From DASTBU01 sp035711845 (lineage in GTDB: Bacteria > Acidobacteriota > Vicinamibacteria > Vicinamibacterales > 2-12-FULL-66-21), in contig DASTBU010000116.1 of NCBI GenBank assembly GCA_035711845.1, positions 1-19,657 on the forward strand: a DNA stretch of 19,657 bases. Direction: 5' to 3'. The position numbers were made by a program, and so were the translations under genes. A model generated the notes under the pieces. That model was not told the DNA's origin and did not search any database. It worked only from the letters and a program-made list of their open reading frames with translations. Shown piece by piece: positions 14,928 to 19,657 of this stretch (positions are counted from its first letter, which is position 1; each line of letters starts with the position of its first letter).

Positions 14928-15986
14928 ATGAAAGTAGTCGTGGCCATGTCCGGCGGGGTCGACTCCTCCGTCGCGGCTGCGCTTCTGGCGGCAGCCGGGC
15001 ACGAGGTGATTGGCCTGTCGATGCAGCTGTACGATCAGCGCGGCGGCGACGTGCGCTTCGGGACCTGCTGCACGATCGACGATCTCCACGACGCCAGGCG
15101 TGTGGCCTCGCGGCTGGGGATTCCCCACTACATCATGAACTTCGAGCGCCAGTTCGATGAGCAGGTGATCGCGAACTTCGTGCGCGAGTACACCGGCGGG
15201 CGCACGCCCATCCCCTGCGTGCACTGCAATGGCGATCTCAAGTTCGCCACGCTCGCCGACCGGGCCTCCGCGCTCGGCGCGGAGTACGTGGCGACCGGTC
15301 ACTACGCGCGTGTCGAGCACGACGAGGTGAGCGGACGTTTTCTGCTGAAGCGTGGCCTGGACGGCTCCAAGGACCAGTCCTACTTTCTCTTCACCCTGAC
15401 CCAGTCGCAGCTGTCGCACGCAATGTTTCCGGTGGGCGATCTGCAGAAGGCGGAGGTCCGTGAGCACGCCCGCACGCTCGGTCTGCTGGTGGCCGACAAG
15501 CACGACAGCCACGAAATCTGCTTCGTCCCCGACGGCGATCAGGCGGCGTTCGTCGAGCGCCACGCTGGCGGGCCCGCTCCGGGTCCGATCAGTGATGTGG
15601 ACGGCCGGCTGCTCGGCCGTCACGACGGCGTGCACAGGTTCACGGTCGGCCAGCGAAAGGGCCTCGGGCTCTCCTCCCCCATGCCACTCTACGTGATCGG
15701 GATCGACGCCGCGTCGGCGACCGTCACCGTCGGCCCGCGCGAGGCGCTGGAGCGAACCACCCTCAGCGCGTCGCGCGTAAACTGGCTCGCCGGGGACGCG
15801 CCGGCCGCGGGCACCCGCGTGAACGCTCAGATCCGCTACCGCCATCGCGAGGCACCAGCAACGCTCCATCCCGATGGCGACCGGGTGAACGTCGCTTTCG
15901 ACGCTCCGCAGTCAGCCGTGGCGCCGGGTCAGGCAGTGGTGTTCTACGACGGAGACGTGGTTATCGGCGGCGGTTGGATCGATTGA
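14928..15986 (+). CDS. mnmA: tRNA-specific 2-thiouridylase MnmA
   Basis: 352 residues. It activates U34 of tRNA-Lys, -Glu and -Gln with ATP and inserts sulfur to give 2-thiouridine at the wobble position. Seen: PP-loop MSGGVDSS (7-14), GLSMQLYD (29-36), the sulfur-carrying pair Cys100 in TPIPCVHCN and Cys198 in HEICFVPDGD, ATGHYARVE (122-130), SKDQSYFLF (147-155) and the beta-barrel C-terminus with FTVGQRKGLGL and IRYRHREAPATL. Both catalytic cysteines are present, so the disulfide/persulfide mechanism should be intact. It starts 16 bases after the cysteine desulfurase stop with only a weak GGGAT upstream and is likely co-transcribed and possibly coupled. It ends against a G-rich repeat array facing trxB. 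Confidence 0.97.
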   Translation: MKVVVAMSGGVDSSVAAALLAAAGHEVIGLSMQLYDQRGGDVRFGTCCTIDDLHDARRVASRLGIPHYIMNFERQFDEQVIANFVREYTGGRTPIPCVHCNGDLKFATLADRASALGAEYVATGHYARVEHDEVSGRFLLKRGLDGSKDQSYFLFTLTQSQLSHAMFPVGDLQKAEVREHARTLGLLVADKHDSHEICFVPDGDQAAFVERHAGGPAPGPISDVDGRLLGRHDGVHRFTVGQRKGLGLSSPMPLYVIGIDAASATVTVGPREALERTTLSASRVNWLAGDAPAAGTRVNAQIRYRHREAPATLHPDGDRVNVAFDAPQSAVAPGQAVVFYDGDVVIGGGWID

Positions 15987-15987
15987 T

Positions 15988-16136
15988 GAGGGACCGAGGA
16001 CGAGGGACCGGACCAGGGACTGAGGACCAGGGACTCGGGACTCGGGACTCGGGACCAGGGACTCGGACCAGGGACTCAAGACCAGGGACCGAGGGACCAG
16101 GGACCGAGTGACCAGGGACCGAGGGACCAGGGACCG
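15988..16136. repeat. G-rich heptamer-based tandem array (GGGACTC/GGGACCA)
   Basis: Fills the gap between the convergent mnmA and trxB stops. Its clearest part runs from 16030: GGGACTC three times, GGGACCA, GGGACTC, then six- to eight-base variants, ending in 15-base repeats of GGGACCGA plus GGGACCA or GTGACCA. The left part (15988-16029) is more diverged. On the - strand it reads as TGGTCCC/CGGTCCC words. Period seven is shared with the other arrays although the word is unrelated. Confidence 0.88.
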
Positions 16137-17093
16137 TTACGCTTCCACCCGTGCCTCGCCGAGATGCTGCGGTACGCCCTCGAGGTACTTCTCGGCGTCG
16201 ATGGCCGACATGCAGCCCGAACCGGCAGCCGTGATCGCCTGCCGGTAGATGTGGTCCTGAACGTCACCGCAGGCGAAGACACCGGGAACGCTCGTCCGTG
16301 TGCCCGCATGGGTCACCAGATAGCCGTTCGCATCCATCTCCAGCTGCCCCTTGAACAGCGACGTGTTCGGAGTGTGCCCGATCGCCACGAAAACGCCTTC
16401 GACCGGCAGCTCCTTGCCCTCGCCGGTCTTGTTGTTCCGCAACTTGATGGCCGTGACCGCGCCCTGCGCCGTGTCCAGAACGTCCTCGACCTCGGTGTCC
16501 CACTCGAACGAGATCTTCGGGTTGGCGAACGCCTTGTCCTGCATGATCTTCGATGCGCGGAGGGCCTCGCGGCGATGAACGACGGTGACGTGCGAGGCGA
16601 ACCGGGTGAGAAAAATCGCTTCTTCCATCGCCGAGTCTCCTCCGCCGACGACGGCGATGGGTTTGCCACGGAAGAAATAGCCGTCGCAGGTGGCGCACGT
16701 CGACACGCCGTGGCCCATCAGGGTCCGCTCGGACGGAAGCCCAAGCAGCCGGGCCGATGCGCCCGTGGCAATAATCAGCGTTCGCGAGAGGTGCTCCGCT
16801 TCGGCCGTTCTGACCTTGAACGGATGGGACCGCAGATCCACCGCCGTGACGTTTCCGCGCACCATCTCGGCGCCGAACCGTTCGGCATGGGCGCGCATCT
16901 GGGTCATGAGGTCGGGACCCATGATGCCATCGGGGTAGCCCGGCCAGTTCTCCACCATGGTGGTCAACATCAACTGCCCGCCGGCTTCCAGCCCCTCGAT
17001 CACCAGAGGGCGCAGATTCGCCCGCGATGTGTAGAGCGCGGCGGTGAGTCCCGCCGGGCCGGAGCCGATGACGATGACGTTGCGCACGGACAT
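16137..17093 (-). CDS. trxB: Thioredoxin-disulfide reductase
   Basis: 318 residues from the ATG at 17093 (320 from a TTG at 17099). A cytoplasmic flavoprotein that reduces thioredoxin with NADPH. Seen: FAD-binding GSGPAGLTAALY near the N-terminus, EGLEAGGQLM, the NADPH-binding VVGGGDSAMEEA, the redox pair CATC in STCATCDGYFF, HRREALRASKIMQ and, near the C-terminus, GVFACGDVQDHIYRQAITAAGSGC. All cofactor sites and both redox cysteines are intact. It follows trxA on the same strand after an 86-base gap filled with two heptamer arrays, so the two genes form a thioredoxin system, probably one transcript. No Shine-Dalgarno is seen; the heptamer array reaches to within eight bases of the start. Length is typical of low-Mr TrxB. 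Confidence 0.97.
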   Translation of the reverse strand: MSVRNVIVIGSGPAGLTAALYTSRANLRPLVIEGLEAGGQLMLTTMVENWPGYPDGIMGPDLMTQMRAHAERFGAEMVRGNVTAVDLRSHPFKVRTAEAEHLSRTLIIATGASARLLGLPSERTLMGHGVSTCATCDGYFFRGKPIAVVGGGDSAMEEAIFLTRFASHVTVVHRREALRASKIMQDKAFANPKISFEWDTEVEDVLDTAQGAVTAIKLRNNKTGEGKELPVEGVFVAIGHTPNTSLFKGQLEMDANGYLVTHAGTRTSVPGVFACGDVQDHIYRQAITAAGSGCMSAIDAEKYLEGVPQHLGEARVEA

Positions 17094-17100
17094 AGACAAA

Positions 17101-17174
17101 ATGCTGAATGCTGAATGCTGAGTGCTGAGTGATGAATCAATCTAGCCCAGCTACTGACAGCTGATAGCTGACAG
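17101..17174. repeat. Two heptamer arrays between trxA and trxB
   Basis: 17101-17121 is ATGCTGA three times, followed by GTGCTGA and GTGATGA to 17135. 17154-17174 is CTGACAG, CTGATAG, CTGACAG. The first is the CATTCAG-type word seen elsewhere; the second is a different word of the same length. Eighteen bases of non-repeat separate them. Confidence 0.88.
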
Positions 17175-17179
17175 CGGAT

Positions 17180-17509
17180 CTAGACGTGCTTATCGATCAG
17201 TTTCTTCAGCGAGTCCTTGTCGGCGAGCCCGACGATCTGCTCGACCGGCTCGCCTCCCTTGAACAACAACAGGGTCGGGATGCCGCGGATGCTGTATCTG
17301 AACGCCACGTTGGGGTTGTCATCGACATTCAGCTTCCCGACGACGATCCGGCCATCGTAGTCGGTGGCCAGTTCCTCGACCGTCGGGGCCAGCCGGCGGC
17401 ACGGGCCGCACCACTCCGCCCAGAAGTCCACCAGCACGGGATTCGGCGACTTTATGACTGACTGGTCGAAGTTGCTGTCGGTCAGGGTCTGAACCTTCTC
17501 GGATGCCAT
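17180..17509 (-). CDS. trxA: Thioredoxin
   Basis: 109 residues, a cytoplasmic disulfide reductant kept reduced by the adjacent trxB product. The redox site WCGPC (33-37) follows VLVDFWAE (25-32); the cis-proline is in RGIPTLLLF and the domain closes with GLADKDSLKKLID. Length and motifs are those of classical TrxA. The ATG at 17509 is well set by GGAGGA six bases upstream (17516-17521). The frame remains open to a GTG at 17572 but the added residues are not thioredoxin-like. It lies between glgA and trxB on the same strand. Confidence 0.97.
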   Translation of the reverse strand: MASEKVQTLTDSNFDQSVIKSPNPVLVDFWAEWCGPCRRLAPTVEELATDYDGRIVVGKLNVDDNPNVAFRYSIRGIPTLLLFKGGEPVEQIVGLADKDSLKKLIDKHV

Positions 17510-17515
17510 CTCGGG

Positions 17516-17521
17516 TCCTCC
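17516..17521 (-). promoter_or_regulatory. Strong ribosome-binding site of trxA
   Basis: GGAGGA on the - strand, six bases before ATG 17509. It decides the start against the longer open frame. Confidence 0.8.
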
Positions 17522-17617
17522 GGCGCGATCTGGAAGCTGAAAACCAATTCGAAAAACAGGGGCAGGAGCCATCCTGGTCCCCGGGAAACGTCATGCGTCA
17601 CCTGATTCCCGGGCAGG

Positions 17618-17695
17618 GCATCCCGGCTCGCCGCGTTGCTCCTCCCTCACATATGCCCAATATGCTCGGTCGTCGCGCCTTGCGATCCGGGCGCC
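17618..17695. repeat. 78-bp palindromic element, copy A
   Basis: Ungapped match of 63 of 78 bases to 19577-19654, same orientation. Outer stem: 17622-17626 pairs with 17687-17691, and 17628-17631 with 17682-17685. Apical stem: 17650-17654 pairs with 17660-17664. It lies between the glgA stop and trxA. Confidence 0.88.
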
Positions 17696-17735
17696 GCGCG
17701 CCGGGACTCATGCAACGCATGGCGTCTCCAGGGGA

Positions 17736-19484
17736 CTAGCCGCCCAGAAGCGCTCTATACACTTTGACATACTCCCGGGCGGAAGCGTCCCAGGACAGCT
17801 CCTGGCGCATACCTGCCTGCTGGATGCGCTTCCAGATCGTCGGGTTCTGGAACACTGCCACCGCCCGCGCCACCGCCGCCACGAGCGCTCCCGGCGTGTA
17901 TTCGCGGAACTTGAAGCCTGTACCGGTTCCGCTCGCCTCGTCCACGTCCTTCACCGTATCGTCGAGCCCTCCGGTAGCCCGCACGACGGGGACGGTTCCG
18001 TATCGCAGGCTGTACATCTGGTTCAAGCCGCAGGGTTCGAAGCGCGAGGGCATCAGGAAGATGTCCGATCCAGCTTCGATGAGGTGCGCAAGACGCTCGT
18101 CGAATCCGATCGTGGCTGAGACGCGCTCCGGATAGCGCGCTGCCAGGCGCCTCCAGAGCTCTTCGTATCGAGCATCCCCGCTACCGAGCATGACCCAGGT
18201 CGCATCGAGAGCCATGAGCGATTCAGAGGCCGCGGCTACGAGATCGAAGCCCTTCTGGTCGGTGAGCCGCGAGACGAGCCCGATGACGGGCCGGCGCCGG
18301 CCCACCGCCTGCGAGTCGATGGGTAGCGAGACCGCTTCGAGCAGCGCCCGCCGCGCACCGTCCTTCGCGGAGAGGTCGTCGGCGCTGAATTTCGCGGGCA
18401 CGAATTCATCGCGTTCCGGGTTCCAGCGCTCGGTGTCGATGCCGTTCAGAATTCCCACGAGATCGGCCGCGCGCCGGGCGAGCACGCCGTCGAATCCGAA
18501 CCCGAGCTCGGGCTGCAGGATCTCCCTCGCGTATTTCGGGCTGACGGTGGTGATCTTCTCGCTGAAATTGATGCCGCCCTTGAGATAGCTGATCTGCCCC
18601 CAGTACTCCATGGCCTGGATGTTCAGCATCTCCCACTCGAGACCAATCTGCGGCAGGCGGCTCGGGGGAAACAGTCCCTGGAACGCGAGGTTGTGGATCG
18701 TGAAAACAACGGGGACGCCCCCGACCACCGGATCGTCGGAGAGCTGCATCTTCTGATAAACGGGAACCAGACCGGTCTGCCAGTCGTGAGCGTGAATCAC
18801 GGAGGGCCGTGTTCCACGGGCGCGCAGGTACTCCAGCGCGGCGCGGCTGAAGACGGCGAACCGCCAGGCGTTGTCGGGATAATCGCCGGCGGGCGTTCCG
18901 TAGAGCCCTTCCCTGTCGAACACGCCATCGGGATCCAGCAACGCGATCGTGACGTTGTCGCGCAGCGTGCCTTCGTGGACGGTTACGACCTGCGTACGCG
19001 AGCCCATTGGGACCTGGAGCTCGAGCGTTCGCGCGTTCTTGAGGGAGGCTCCGCGATATTTCGGCAGAACGAGGGTAACCGTGTGTCCGAGCCGCGCCAG
19101 CGCGTCGGGCAGCGCGCCGGCCACTTCGGCAAGGCCGCCGGTTTTCGCAAACGGATGCGCCTCGGAGGTGATCATCACGATCGACAGGCGTTCCGCCTGG
19201 CTGGCGCCGTGCAGGGGAGCCGCTGCCGGCTGTTCCGGTGCTGGTGGCGCACTCGTCTTGTTCGCCCCTTCGGGCTGCTTCCGCGCCCGTGCCTTCGGCG
19301 CTGCGGCCGGCTTTCTGGTGCGTACTGCGCGATTGACCGGCGCCGCACGCGGCGGACCCTGTTCCTCTCCGCGTGTGACAGGTGCTCTGGAATCGGTCCG
19401 GCTGCTGACCCTCGGCCGGCGGCTGGTGGTGCTAAGAGGGGTTGGCGTCTCTTTCTTCGTCCTGGGTTTCTTCTCGTCTGACAT
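17736..19484 (-). CDS. glgA: Glycogen synthase (ADP-glucose type, GT5) with N-terminal extension
   Basis: 582 residues. It extends alpha-1,4-glucan chains with ADP-glucose, in the cytoplasm. The catalytic part starts near residue 100: SIVMITSEAHPFAKTGGLAE (101-120) with the KTGGL substrate loop, then HAHDWQTGLVP, FTIHNLAFQG, ITTVSPKYAREI, GILNGIDTERWNP, GLVSRLTDQKGFD, and the C-terminal SRFEPCGLNQMYSLRYG with ATGGLDDTV. These match GT5 starch/glycogen synthases. Residues 1-99 are an unusual Lys/Arg/Pro/Ala/Thr-rich tail that looks disordered; the family normally starts at the SITSE-like strand. The ATG at 19484 has no clear Shine-Dalgarno, so a later start is not excluded, but no in-frame ATG precedes the first strand closely. 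It is flanked on both sides by copies of a 78-bp palindromic repeat. trxA follows on the same strand. Confidence 0.94.
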   Translation of the reverse strand: MSDEKKPRTKKETPTPLSTTSRRPRVSSRTDSRAPVTRGEEQGPPRAAPVNRAVRTRKPAAAPKARARKQPEGANKTSAPPAPEQPAAAPLHGASQAERLSIVMITSEAHPFAKTGGLAEVAGALPDALARLGHTVTLVLPKYRGASLKNARTLELQVPMGSRTQVVTVHEGTLRDNVTIALLDPDGVFDREGLYGTPAGDYPDNAWRFAVFSRAALEYLRARGTRPSVIHAHDWQTGLVPVYQKMQLSDDPVVGGVPVVFTIHNLAFQGLFPPSRLPQIGLEWEMLNIQAMEYWGQISYLKGGINFSEKITTVSPKYAREILQPELGFGFDGVLARRAADLVGILNGIDTERWNPERDEFVPAKFSADDLSAKDGARRALLEAVSLPIDSQAVGRRRPVIGLVSRLTDQKGFDLVAAASESLMALDATWVMLGSGDARYEELWRRLAARYPERVSATIGFDERLAHLIEAGSDIFLMPSRFEPCGLNQMYSLRYGTVPVVRATGGLDDTVKDVDEASGTGTGFKFREYTPGALVAAVARAVAVFQNPTIWKRIQQAGMRQELSWDASAREYVKVYRALLGG

Positions 19485-19576
19485 CGTTGGAACAAATCAC
19501 ATCCTGTCCAGCCGTTCGGGAGCCGGACGCTGATTAGGACCCGTCCGCGAATAAGTGTGCCACTCTGACCGCCGAT

Positions 19577-19654
19577 GCATCCCGCCTGGCTGCGTTGCTC
19601 GTCGCTTACATACTCCCGGTATGCGCGCTCCTCGCGCCTTGCCATGCGGGCGCC
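19577..19654. repeat. 78-bp palindromic element, copy B
   Basis: The same element as 17618-17695, 63 of 78 bases identical, lying upstream of glgA at the window's right end. Outer stem: 19581-19585 pairs with 19646-19650, and 19587-19590 with 19641-19644. Apical stem: 19609-19613 pairs with 19619-19623. It is open on both strands, but I regard the open frames as incidental. Confidence 0.88.
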
Positions 19655-19657
19655 TCG

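Noticed and set aside
16076..16309. Small open frame encoding repeated GPWSL units
   Set aside because: It is the G-rich tandem array at 15988-16136 read as protein, overlapping the 3' end of trxB.
19535..19560. Sigma54-like site (TGGCAC near TTCGC on the - strand) upstream of glgA
   Set aside because: The -12 GC falls one base off the required spacing and the TTGC element is not matched.
19175..19645. 156-codon open frame on the - strand running through the 78-bp repeat into glgA
   Set aside because: Its first part is the translated palindromic repeat and the remainder is out of frame with glgA.

Overview
The window reads as a GC-rich bacterial chromosome segment made mostly of housekeeping genes. 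Gene content and the kinds of intergenic repeats fit an Acidobacteriota genome of the Vicinamibacteria type. That assignment is an inference from gene types and style, not from a marker gene. I see no rRNA, tRNA, transposase, phage gene or CRISPR array, and no obviously new multi-gene system. The unexplained structure lies mainly between the genes.

Layout: The left edge carries the end of a polyprenyl-phosphate sugar transferase and a UDP-glucuronate decarboxylase, both on the + strand (cell-surface polysaccharide synthesis). From 13590 down to 1529 the genes run on the - strand. In order of transcription they are bactofilin, a methyltransferase-like protein, a SAM hydroxide adenosyltransferase (DUF62), an acyl-CoA dehydrogenase, class II fructose-1,6-bisphosphatase (glpX), an MFS transporter, a YrdC-type tRNA threonylcarbamoylation enzyme, hflX, a TPR/SLH-like lipoprotein, pgsA and a large coiled-coil protein. 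Within this run hflX, the TPR gene and pgsA are joined by ATGA stop/start overlaps. At 13591-13753 the direction changes through a divergent promoter region. On the + strand follow a cysteine desulfurase and mnmA, which together form a sulfur relay for tRNA 2-thiouridine. The right end is again on the - strand: glgA (glycogen synthase), trxA and trxB (a complete thioredoxin system).

The intergenic spaces hold three classes of short repeats. (1) Tandem heptamers: CCTTCAA/CATTCAG type at 546-580, 3578-3654, 8845-8958 and 17101-17135; CTGACAG/CTGATAG at 17154-17174; GGGACTC/GGGACCA at 15988-16136. At 8846-8952 two opposed arrays make a perfect 29-bp inverted repeat. (2) A 17-bp unit beginning GGGGACAGGCACC, present at 7572-7619 and 11241-11304. 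Both copies have the same plan: n direct units closed by an inverted arm. (3) A 78-bp palindromic element present as two direct copies flanking glgA (17618-17695 and 19577-19654). The copies differ at 15 positions, and ten of these form five compensating base-pair changes.

Other points of note are a DUF62 protein whose expected catalytic His is Glu, a TPR lipoprotein with an SLH-like C-terminus coupled to hflX and pgsA, a 672-residue coiled-coil protein of unknown role, and a roughly 100-residue basic/proline-rich extension on GlgA.
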